Source of the DNA: Halorarum salinum
GTDB taxonomy: Archaea > Halobacteriota > Halobacteria > Halobacteriales > Haloferacaceae
Direction: 5' to 3'
Length of the DNA stretch: 64,000 bases
Assembly: GCF_013402875.1 (NCBI RefSeq)
Contig: NZ_CP058579.1
Location: forward strand, 806,001-870,000
This document shows positions 57,740 through 64,000 of this stretch, one piece after another; the first letter of the stretch is position 1; each line of letters starts with the position of its first letter. The notes under the pieces are model-generated. The model made no database searches. It was given only the letters and a program-made list of their open reading frames with translations, and was not told where the DNA came from. Made by a program: the position numbers and the translations under genes.

Positions 57740-59056
57740 TCAGTGTTCCCCGTCGGTCAGGTCGCCGTCCTCGAAGGAGAGGCGACGCGGCTCACCGAGC
57801 GTCACGCCCTCCCGTACTTCGAGCTCCGGGACCAGCGGCTCCGACACGAGGAGCCGTCCCGGCTCCATCGTGTTCGGGATGCGCGCGATCCGCAGCTCCC
57901 CGGGGTCGGGGGTTCCCGTGACGGAGGGCGCCAGCAGCAGCGCGCTGGCGTCGTCGGGGACGACGAGGGGGATCCTCGCCCGGTCGGTCTCCCCGCTCGT
58001 CGCGACGTTGACGTACGTGTCGCCCAGGTCGAGGTCGGCGACCAGGTCGGCGTGCACCACGTCCGCCAGCCCGATCCCGAGGCCGTTCCCGTGGGAGGGC
58101 GGCGTGAGCGACCGGACGTAGATCCGCGTGTAGTCCGGGCGGTCGGGCTCGGGCTCCCCCCGGAAGCACGTCCGCCCGATGACGTTGGTGTCCATGCCGG
58201 TTCCGCTCACCTCCTTCCCCATCTCGTCGACGATCAGCAGGTCCAGGTCGTCGACCGGCAGCGTCGGCAACTCGCCGTAGGCCCGCTCCAGCAGCTCGGG
58301 CTCGCGGTCGAGTATCCCGTCGACCGGGACGCCCTCGACGTGTGTCGCCCGGTCGGTCGCGTCCTCGATCAGGGCGATCCCGCCCACGACCGGCAGTTCC
58401 TCGAACAGGATCCGGGCGCGTCCGCGGATCTCCGCGCCCATGTCGCCCCGCAGCGCCGCGTTGTGCATCATCTCGGCCCCGCGGTGTTTCCCCATGCCGA
58501 TGACCGCCATCTTGCAGAGGCCGGACTCGATCCGGTCCGAGAAGTCCGTGTGGGGCTTGATCCGGTTGGCCAGGAGGACCGCGTCCGCCTCGGCGGCGTT
58601 CCGGTCGGCGTACACGGGGTCCCCGTCGTACTCGCCCGCCTCCACGACCTCCATCGACGACCGCACCGGGCAGCCGAGCGACTCCTCGGTCATCCCGAGG
58701 TCCGCGAGCACCCGGCGCTGGCCCTCCGCGGTCGCGCCGCCGTGGCTCCCCATCGACGGGAAGACGAACGGCTCACAGCCCGCCTCCTGCAGCCGCTCGA
58801 TCGCCCCCTCGATCATCGCGGGGAAGTCGTGGATGCCGCGGCTCCCGGCGGTCACGGCGACGGTCGCGCCGTCCCGAAGCCCCTCCGCCGCGAGCAGGTC
58901 GGCGGCCGCGTCCCGTCCCGCCGCGCGCACGTCGGGGACGGGGTCCGTCTCCCACTCGACCGCCGCCGGCACGAACCGGGGCAGGTCGGCGACGGTCGCG
59001 TCGTTGACCGTCGCCAGGCGCTCGGCGTCCGGGACGTCGAAGGGGAGCCCGGTCAC
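57740..59056 (-). CDS. LarA-like (DUF2088) nickel-pincer racemase/epimerase homologue
   Basis: A 438-residue protein of the lactate racemase superfamily. Residues matching those that bind the nickel-pincer nucleotide in Lactobacillus LarA are all visible: Arg73 (GSRG), His105 (SHGG), His169 (IKPHTDF), Lys182 (GLCKMAV, covalent anchor) and His198 (EMMHN); reference positions there are 75, 108, 174, 184, 200. The superfamily also includes malate, hydroxyglutarate and gluconate epimerases. Its start overlaps the PdxA2 stop by four bases, so a C4 acid-sugar 2-epimerase role is likely but inferred. lactate racemization is the alternative. Cofactor genes larB/C/E are not in the window. Confidence 0.8.
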   Translation of the reverse strand: MTGLPFDVPDAERLATVNDATVADLPRFVPAAVEWETDPVPDVRAAGRDAAADLLAAEGLRDGATVAVTAGSRGIHDFPAMIEGAIERLQEAGCEPFVFPSMGSHGGATAEGQRRVLADLGMTEESLGCPVRSSMEVVEAGEYDGDPVYADRNAAEADAVLLANRIKPHTDFSDRIESGLCKMAVIGMGKHRGAEMMHNAALRGDMGAEIRGRARILFEELPVVGGIALIEDATDRATHVEGVPVDGILDREPELLERAYGELPTLPVDDLDLLIVDEMGKEVSGTGMDTNVIGRTCFRGEPEPDRPDYTRIYVRSLTPPSHGNGLGIGLADVVHADLVADLDLGDTYVNVATSGETDRARIPLVVPDDASALLLAPSVTGTPDPGELRIARIPNTMEPGRLLVSEPLVPELEVREGVTLGEPRRLSFEDGDLTDGEH

Positions 59057-60057
59057 GGGCCCGCTCCCGTCATCTCGACGGCGACCTCGACCGCGTCGAC
59101 CATGCTGCGCTCGGAGGCGACCCCCTCGCCGGCGATGTCGAAGGCGGTCCCGTGGTCGACGCTCGTCCGGACGATCGGGAGCCCGATCGTCACGTTCACG
59201 CCCGAGACGGCGTCGCCGCCGGCGAACCCGAGCATCTTGATTGGGATGTGGCCCTGATCGTGGTACATCGAGACGACGCAGTCGAACTCGCCGCGGGCCG
59301 CCCGGACGTACACCGTGTCAGGCGACTCCGGGCCGGTCGCGTCGATCCCCTCCCCCCGGGCGCGCTCGACCGCGGGTTCGATCTCCGCGCCGTCCTCGTC
59401 GCCGAGCAGGCCGCCGTCGCTGGCGTGCGGGTTCAACCCGGCGACGCCGACCGACGGCGAGTCGACGCCGAGGTCGCGCAGCGCCGCGTCGGTCAGCCGG
59501 ATCGTCTCCAGCACGGCGTCCTCGGTGACCAGGTCGCAGGCCTCCCGCAGCGGGACGTGCGTGCTCACGTGGGTGACGCGGAGGTCGTCCTCGACGAGCA
59601 TCATGGAGTAACTGTCGGTGTCGGTGTAGTCGGCCAGCATGCCGGTGTGGCCGGCGTACTCGCTGCCGGCGAGCTTCGTCGCCTGCTTGTTGATCGGGGC
59701 GGTCACGATGGCGTCGATCCCGCCGTCCCGCGCGAGTTCGATGGCGCGCTCGACGTACGCGAGGCTCGCGGCGCCGTACTCCTCGCGGACCTCGCCCCGG
59801 ACGAGTTCGTCCACGTTGTCGAGGTCGAGCACCGGCACGCTGTCGGGATCGAACCGCGCCCCCGCGGGGTCGTCGACGCGTTCGACCGAGAGCGACAGCC
59901 CGCAGACGTCGATCGCCGCAGCCAGGACGTCCGCGTCGCCGACGACGACGGGCCGCGCCGCGTCGCGAACCGCCGGATACGCCTTCGCGATCACCTCCGG
60001 ACCGATGCCGCCCGGGTCCCCCATCGTGATGCCGACGAGGGGTGCGTGCTCACTCAT
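59053..60057 (-). CDS. pdxA2: PdxA2-type 4-phosphothreonate/erythronate dehydrogenase
   Basis: A 334-residue NAD- and metal-dependent dehydrogenase of the PdxA family. Motifs: ITMGDPGGIGPEV (residues 10-22), APINKQATKLAG, the metal-binding His in GHTGMLADYT, VAGLNPHASDGG, and SMYHDQGHIPIKM with metal His. RTSVDHGTAFDIAG follows. PdxA2 proteins next to DUF1537 kinases oxidise 4-phospho-D-threonate or -erythronate and release CO2 to give dihydroxyacetone phosphate. Archaea lack the PdxA-dependent vitamin B6 route, so catabolism is the sensible reading. Overlaps the kinase end by eight bases and the LarA-like start by four. Confidence 0.88.
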   Translation of the reverse strand: MSEHAPLVGITMGDPGGIGPEVIAKAYPAVRDAARPVVVGDADVLAAAIDVCGLSLSVERVDDPAGARFDPDSVPVLDLDNVDELVRGEVREEYGAASLAYVERAIELARDGGIDAIVTAPINKQATKLAGSEYAGHTGMLADYTDTDSYSMMLVEDDLRVTHVSTHVPLREACDLVTEDAVLETIRLTDAALRDLGVDSPSVGVAGLNPHASDGGLLGDEDGAEIEPAVERARGEGIDATGPESPDTVYVRAARGEFDCVVSMYHDQGHIPIKMLGFAGGDAVSGVNVTIGLPIVRTSVDHGTAFDIAGEGVASERSMVDAVEVAVEMTGAGP

Positions 60058-61366
60058 CGAACCGACCTACCGCCTCCAGGGAGTTAACGATGGTTTCCCG
60101 CGCCCCGAACCCGCCCGCCTTCGTGACGACCGGCGTCCCGGCGCCGATCCCGTCGACGAGTCGGCCGACGGGGACCCCGGCTCCGACGTCCTCGCCGGTC
60201 AGTTCGACGGTCGTCGCGCCGAGGGACCGGAGCACGGCGACCGCGACGTCCCCGCCCGTGAGCACCAGCCCCGACGGCTCGCCCTCCCGGACGGCGAGCG
60301 CCGCCACGTCCGCGAGCCCGTCGGCCACGCGCTCGCGAACCTCCTCGGTCGGGAGCCCCCGGTCCCGACCGGCCGCGACGGTTCGATCGACGGCCGCACG
60401 GTCGGTCGCGGCGGTCAGGACGGCGGGCCGGCCCGCCCGGAGGGTCTCGACGGCCTCGCTCGCGGTCCCGTCGGGTCCCGTCCCCTCCTCGGCGAGGAGT
60501 TCCGTGGGGTCGAGTTCCACGACGGCCTCGTCGGGAACCGCCTCGAGCTGTGCGAGCGTCGTCGCGTTCACGCTGCCGACGACGCCCAGGGGCGCGCCCG
60601 TCGTCGACTGGCGCGCCGAGCGGTCCCCGCGGGTGCCAGCAGCGGGTTCGTCCGCATCGACCGAGGGAACGGGAACGTCGACGTGTGCCGCCAGCCCGCC
60701 GCTGCCGACGTAGAGCGTCCCCCCCTCGACCGCCCCCCCGGCCGCGGCAACCGTCGCCAGGTGTCCCTCCTCAGTCGCGTCGGGGACGACGATCGGCGCT
60801 CGCTCGCTCCGTTCGACCGCGGTTTCGAGCTCGGCGGCGACGCGCTCCGGCCCGGCCTCGACGGCCTCGAGCGGAACCGTGACGACCGGGCGGTCGAGCC
60901 CCGCGAACGACTCGGGCAGCGACGAGGACGCCGGGCCCTTCTCGTCGTCCCCGTACTCCGTCCCCGCGACCGGCGTGCCCTCGACTCGGTGGACCCCGCC
61001 CTCGGTCGTCCGTGCGGCGGCCGGGAACGCCGGGGCGACCAGCGCGACGGCCGCGCCCGAGGCCGCGAGCGCGGCGTCGACCTCCGCGGCCAAGTTCCCC
61101 CGGAGCGTCGAGTCGACCTTCTTGTAGACGGCGTCGGCTGGAACCGACTCGACGACCCCCCGGACTGCCGCGGCCGCGTCCCCCTCGTCGGCGTACCTGC
61201 TGTCGGTGTTCACCCCGAGCACGGTCGCTTCGGCGCGCTCCGCGCCCGCCGCCCCGTCGGACGACGGGATCGCGACGACCGAGGCGTCGTGGCCGCGGAC
61301 CGCGAACCCGTGTGCGGTGTCCATCGCCCCCGTGAGGTCGTCGGCGACGACGACGGCCGAGTACAT
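60050..61366 (-). CDS. dtnK: Four-carbon acid-sugar kinase (DUF1537; threonate/erythronate kinase)
   Basis: A 438-residue kinase. N-terminal DUF1537 domain: VVVADDLTGAMDTA (7-20), GVNTDSR, and KKVDSTLRGN, the sugar-acid-binding block, at ~84-93. C-terminal nucleotide-binding domain: GVVGSVNATTLAQ and LVLTGGDVAVAVLRSLGA, ending GAGTPVVTKAGGFG. DtnK/DenK-type enzymes phosphorylate D-threonate or D-erythronate at O4. Which stereoisomer is used here cannot be told. ATG 61366 has a TATA-like gcgtttttaccc centred ~25 bases upstream on the minus strand. First gene of the kinase-PdxA2-LarA-like operon. Confidence 0.88.
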   Translation of the reverse strand: MYSAVVVADDLTGAMDTAHGFAVRGHDASVVAIPSSDGAAGAERAEATVLGVNTDSRYADEGDAAAAVRGVVESVPADAVYKKVDSTLRGNLAAEVDAALAASGAAVALVAPAFPAAARTTEGGVHRVEGTPVAGTEYGDDEKGPASSSLPESFAGLDRPVVTVPLEAVEAGPERVAAELETAVERSERAPIVVPDATEEGHLATVAAAGGAVEGGTLYVGSGGLAAHVDVPVPSVDADEPAAGTRGDRSARQSTTGAPLGVVGSVNATTLAQLEAVPDEAVVELDPTELLAEEGTGPDGTASEAVETLRAGRPAVLTAATDRAAVDRTVAAGRDRGLPTEEVRERVADGLADVAALAVREGEPSGLVLTGGDVAVAVLRSLGATTVELTGEDVGAGVPVGRLVDGIGAGTPVVTKAGGFGARETIVNSLEAVGRFDE

Positions 61367-61384
61367 GGGGGGCCTTGTTCGGGT

Positions 61385-61396
61385 GAGGGTAAAAAC
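61385..61396 (-). promoter_or_regulatory. TATA-like element of the acid-sugar operon
   Basis: Minus-strand gcgtttttaccc lies 19-30 bases upstream of ATG 61366, the only AT-rich spot nearby. Confidence 0.5.
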
Positions 61397-61521
61397 GCCG
61401 TCGACTCCGACGGCGGGCCGCGTCCCGATCGTCCGCCCCGCTCGCGGTTCCACCCCGCCTCGCGGGCGGGACGACGCTCCCTCGCTCCACGCTTATCCCC
61501 GCGTGTCCCGTACGGGTCCCG

Positions 61522-62277
61522 ATGGCGCACCTCTACGCGCGGGAAGAACTCGAGTCGGCCCTCGCCGGGGGCGACCTCCCCGAGTGGAAACGACGGCGCT
61601 ACGAGGCCTTCCACCGAACCATGACGGACGAGGACCCGCCGTACCCCTGTTACTTCGCCGTCGACGCCCACCGGGACGGCGACCTCCGCTACCTGTTCGC
61701 GCCGTCCGCGTCGACCGACGACGGGAGGGCCGCCTTCGCGGACGGGCTCGGAACGTACCTCGACGGGGCCCGCGACGTCGCCGACGTCACCGCGCTGGCC
61801 GCCCTCTTCGAACCCCCATCGGAGCCGCTTCCGTTCGACGCGTACTGGGACCGATTCTGGGGCCTCCTCGCGCACCTCCACCGCCACGATCCGGCGCCGT
61901 GGCCCGACGGGATCCCGATCGACCCCACCGATCCCGAGTGGGAGTTCTGCTACGCCGGCGAGCCGATCTTCCTCGTGGCGCGGGCGCCGTGTTTCGAGCG
62001 TCGACACAGCAGACACGCCCCGCACGGTCTCGAAGTCACCGTCCAGCCGCGGTGGGTGTTCGACGGGTTCGAAGCCGGCACCGAGGCGGGGGAGCGCGCC
62101 CGCCGCACGATCCGCGAGCGACTGGAGGAGTACGACGACGTGCCGCGCCACCCCGACGTCGGCGACTACGGGGCGCCCGGCGTCCGCGAGTGGGAGCAGT
62201 ACATGCTCCCCGATTCCAACGAAGCGCGGCCGGAGGACTTTCCCATCGCCGGTTGGCCCCGGGAGTCCGCCGAGTAG
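61522..62277 (+). CDS. YqcI/YcgG family protein
   Basis: A 251-residue protein of the YqcI/YcgG family (function unknown). Diagnostic segments: the early PPYPCYFAVDAHRDGDLRYLF, WDRFWGLLAHLHRHD, and EWEFCYAGEPIFLVARAPCFERRHSRHAPHGLEVTVQPRWVF, the family's GEPxF...RRSR...QPR block. The C-terminus has EWEQYMLPDSN. Several Cys/His (Cys33, Cys140, Cys153) might bind a cofactor; some family members occur beside heme or NO-related genes. ATG 61522 has acgcttatcccc ~25-34 bases upstream. Divergent from the acid-sugar operon; no evidence of a shared function. Confidence 0.85.
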   Translation: MAHLYAREELESALAGGDLPEWKRRRYEAFHRTMTDEDPPYPCYFAVDAHRDGDLRYLFAPSASTDDGRAAFADGLGTYLDGARDVADVTALAALFEPPSEPLPFDAYWDRFWGLLAHLHRHDPAPWPDGIPIDPTDPEWEFCYAGEPIFLVARAPCFERRHSRHAPHGLEVTVQPRWVFDGFEAGTEAGERARRTIRERLEEYDDVPRHPDVGDYGAPGVREWEQYMLPDSNEARPEDFPIAGWPRESAE

Positions 62278-62314
62278 TACGGGCGCGCCCGCTCCCGCTA
62301 CCGCTCGACCGCTA

Positions 62315-62395
62315 GGCGCGACGGGATTCGAACCACGCCCGGACGCGCTCGCTATCGCTGCTCGCGCCCGGTCTAGTTCGAGTCCCGCCCGCCGG
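62315..62395. repeat. tRNA-derived fragment pair
   Basis: 62315-62334 repeats exactly the 20 bases at the tRNA-Arg 3' end (62426-62445). About 50 bases later, gttcgagtcccgcc (62377-62390) is the same T-arm on the opposite strand with one change. The unit is therefore an inverted pair of T-arm fragments around a cgctcgc-rich loop. It cannot fold into a tRNA. Confidence 0.65.
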
Positions 62396-62423
62396 TTCGC
62401 TCGTCGCTTCGCTCCTCGCTGTA

Positions 62424-62529
62424 CGGGCGCGACGGGATTCGAACCCGCGACCGTCGGATGGCTCCCCCCACCCGGAACCGGATGCGGTTAGAAGTCCGAC
62501 GCTCTGAATCCGGACTGAGCTACGCGCCC
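62424..62529 (-). tRNA. tRNA-Arg (anticodon UCU) with a 29-base intron
   Basis: Acceptor gggcgcg / cgcgccc with discriminator G; D-arm gctcagtccggattcagagc; anticodon stem tcgga / tccga; anticodon TCT at 62490-62492. T-arm cgcgggttcgaatcccg. An intron of 29 bases (62460-62488) interrupts the loop at the canonical 37/38 position and can form the usual bulge-helix-bulge; mature length would be 77. A TATA-like gtttttgg lies ~30 bases upstream on the minus strand. Confidence 0.88.
62460..62488 (-). other. Intron of tRNA-Arg(UCU)
   Basis: 29 bases between A37 and A38 on the minus strand. The exact boundaries could shift by one base because an A flanks both sides. Confidence 0.78.
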
Positions 62530-62629
62530 TCGTTCGAGGACGGGCGGGGCAGCGCCAAAAACGACCCGGTTCACCCGACCGGTTCGGCTCCCGCAGGCCT
62601 TAACACCGCCAGCGGCGAACCGGGGAGCG

Positions 62630-63295
62630 ATGCGAGTCATCGGAACCGTCGGGCTCCCCGGCAGCGGCAAGGGCGAGGCGGCCGCCGTCGCCGAGGAGCG
62701 GGGCGTCCCGGTCGTGACGATGGGGGACGTCATCCGCGAGGAGTGCCGCCGTCGGGGGCTCGACCCCGCCGAGCACCACGGCGCGGTCGCGAAGGCGCTC
62801 CGCGAGGAGGAGGGCCCCGCCGCGATCGCCGACCGCACCGTCCCGGCCGTGAACGACGCCGCGGCCGCGGCCGACGCGGACGTCGTCCTCGTCGACGGCC
62901 TCCGGTCGACGGTCGAACTGGAGCGCTTCCGCGAGGCGTTCGGCGAGGGGTTCCTGCTCGTCGCCGTCGAGGCGCCGTTCGACCTCCGCGCGGAGCGGCT
63001 GGGCGCCCGCGGGCGCGACGACTCGGACGTGGACGTCGAGGCGCTCCGGAAGCGCGAGGAGCGCGAACTCGCGTTCGGCATGGGCGAGGTGATCGACGCC
63101 GCGGACGTGACGATCGACAACACGGGCACGCTGGCGGCGTTCCGCCGCCGGGTCGCCGACCTGCTGGACGGGGAGCGTGGCCGCACCGACGGCGCGCCCG
63201 AGGCGGACCGGGCCCGGGGGAGCGGAACCCGCGAGGCCGACGGGGCGCGGGAGACGAACGGGACGCGGGAGGCGGACGCCGGTGGTCGGCCGTGA
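62630..63295 (+). CDS. UPF0200 family P-loop nucleoside kinase-like protein
   Basis: A 221-residue P-loop protein related to adenylate/dephospho-CoA kinases. Walker A is GLPGSGKGE (residues 8-16), then VTMGDVIREECRRRGL, DVVLVDGLRSTVELERF, and VAVEAPFDLRAERLGARGRDDD-like lid residues. Archaeal UPF0200 proteins are universally conserved but uncharacterised. The last ~40 residues are a low-complexity tail with a six-residue repeat (GTREAD GARETN GTREAD). TATA-like ccttaacacc sits ~27 bases before ATG 62630. Overlaps the next gene by four bases. Confidence 0.87.
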   Translation: MRVIGTVGLPGSGKGEAAAVAEERGVPVVTMGDVIREECRRRGLDPAEHHGAVAKALREEEGPAAIADRTVPAVNDAAAAADADVVLVDGLRSTVELERFREAFGEGFLLVAVEAPFDLRAERLGARGRDDSDVDVEALRKREERELAFGMGEVIDAADVTIDNTGTLAAFRRRVADLLDGERGRTDGAPEADRARGSGTREADGARETNGTREADAGGRP

Positions 63296-63723
63296 CGACC
63301 GTCTACAGCATCGACGCCCGCATCCGGGTGCCGGTCCGGGACACGGAGGTGACCGACCGGGTCGCCGACGCCGTGTCGAACCTCTTCCCGAACGCCGAAC
63401 TCGAACACGAACCGGGCGAACTCGTCGCCGAGACCCACACCCTCGACCCGTTCTCGGACCTGCTCCACGAGCAGGAGATCCTCGACACCGCCCGCCGGGA
63501 GTTCGCGAAGGGAACCACGGAGGACGGCTTCTCGTTCGCGCTGAAGAAGCAGGCCGCCTTCCAGGGCGTCGTCAACTTCGCCGTCGGCGAACCCGACGAA
63601 CTCGGCGACGTCGAGGTGACGGTGACCGTCCGCGAACCGAGCGTGGAGGCGTACATCGACCACATCGCCCCGCCGACGGAGGACGGGACGCCGATCGACC
63701 CGGACGGCGGGCGTCGGCGGTAG
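63292..63723 (+). CDS. UPF0201 family RNA-binding-like protein
   Basis: A 143-residue protein, GTG start inside the previous stop (GTGA). The UPF0201 pattern is complete: YSIDARIRVPVRDTEVTDRVADAVSNLFPNAE, an LFHEQEILDTARREF-like LLHEQEILDTARREF, KKQAAFQGVVNFA and VTVREPSVEAYIDHIAP. The fold resembles the ribosomal protein L5 type, hence the RNA-binding label often given. Pairing with the UPF0200 kinase-like gene is conserved in archaea and suggests a joint, still unknown, task. Confidence 0.88.
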   Translation: MTTVYSIDARIRVPVRDTEVTDRVADAVSNLFPNAELEHEPGELVAETHTLDPFSDLLHEQEILDTARREFAKGTTEDGFSFALKKQAAFQGVVNFAVGEPDELGDVEVTVTVREPSVEAYIDHIAPPTEDGTPIDPDGGRRR

Positions 63724-63833
63724 CTCGACCGACTCGCCTCCGCTACTCCCCCCGCCGTCGGTCCACGGGACTCACCCGTCTCGACCTCCCCGTACCGGTT
63801 CGTCGGCGCGCCGGCCGCGGCTCCCCGACCGCG

Positions 63834-64000
63834 CTACGCGCCCGACAGGTGCACGTGGACGACCCGATCACAGCCCCGTTCGCCGCAGACGGGACACTCC
63901 CCGCCGTCGCCGGCCGACTCGTAGGCGTCCGCGAGCGCCGCGGCGCCCTCCGGGTCCAGATCGCCCGCCGCGAGCACGACGCGTTCGCCGGCGTGACCCA
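63834..64000 (-). CDS. 3' end of a gene for a Cys-rich, zinc-knuckle-like protein
   Basis: Only the C-terminal ~55 residues are inside the window, ending VVHVHLSGA. They read through GHAGERVVLAAGDLDPEGAA and an acidic helix to ECPVCGERGCDRVVHVHL. The CPxCGxxxC and two His could bind zinc. The open frame has good haloarchaeal composition and a tag stop at 63834-63836. Family not identified. Confidence 0.6.
   Translation of the reverse strand, partial: GHAGERVVLAAGDLDPEGAAALADAYESAGDGGECPVCGERGCDRVVHVHLSGA

Noticed and set aside
62315-62400. A second tRNA gene beside tRNA-Arg
   Set aside because: Only T-arm and 3' acceptor fragments are present; no D-arm or anticodon arm can be formed.

Overview
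The window comes from a haloarchaeon (class Halobacteria). It is GC-rich and its proteins are strongly acidic. Genes often have GTG starts, 4-base ATGA/GTGA overlaps and TATA elements about 27-32 bases before the start codon (leaderless mRNAs). The rRNA operon has the haloarchaeal order, tandem promoters and bulge-helix-bulge stems. Exact genus cannot be fixed from the sequence alone. No transposase, integrase or CRISPR array was seen.

Left part (1-20.6 kb): the 5' end of a Hel308 helicase gene; a short AT-rich island with one unknown membrane protein; a methyltransferase; a secreted SGNH hydrolase; a three-gene thiamine-type ABC importer; a PhoX-type phosphatase; an AI-2E/PerM permease; two divergent paralogous sulfurtransferases; a SpoIIM-like membrane protein; two small conserved proteins; uvrB; and a MATE exporter.

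Middle (20.8-38.1 kb): lipA followed by pyruvate/2-oxoacid dehydrogenase E1-alpha, E1-beta and E2. E3 is not next to them; instead there is 528 bp of non-coding repeats with a row of triloop hairpins. Then an SDR protein without the catalytic Tyr, valS, pyrD, a 65-aa AbrB-like protein, the chromosomal protein MC1, and the complete rRNA operon (four promoter-like units, 16S, tRNA-Ala, 23S, 5S, terminator) followed by tRNA-Cys.

Respiratory block (38.2-46.5 kb): a DUF2267 protein, a co-directional operon of four membrane-associated proteins, and converging on it a cytochrome oxidase operon (coxB, a fused subunit I/III, a small subunit IV). The catalytic subunit lacks the K-channel Thr and Lys; the Lys position is Met. 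Downstream is another small membrane protein with a Gly/His-rich loop.

Signalling and catabolism (46.7-62.3 kb): a GNAT protein, a duplicated winged-helix regulator, and an operon of a 1490-residue eight-PAS histidine kinase, a stand-alone receiver and a Bat-type regulator. Next comes a probable four-carbon acid-sugar module: GntP permease, DUF1537 kinase, PdxA2-type dehydrogenase and a LarA-like protein that keeps the nickel-pincer residues. This module and the altered oxidase are the most interesting biology in the window.

Right end (62.3-64 kb): an intron-containing tRNA-Arg(UCU) with a duplicated 3' fragment beside it, a UPF0200/UPF0201 gene pair, and the 3' end of an unidentified zinc-knuckle gene.
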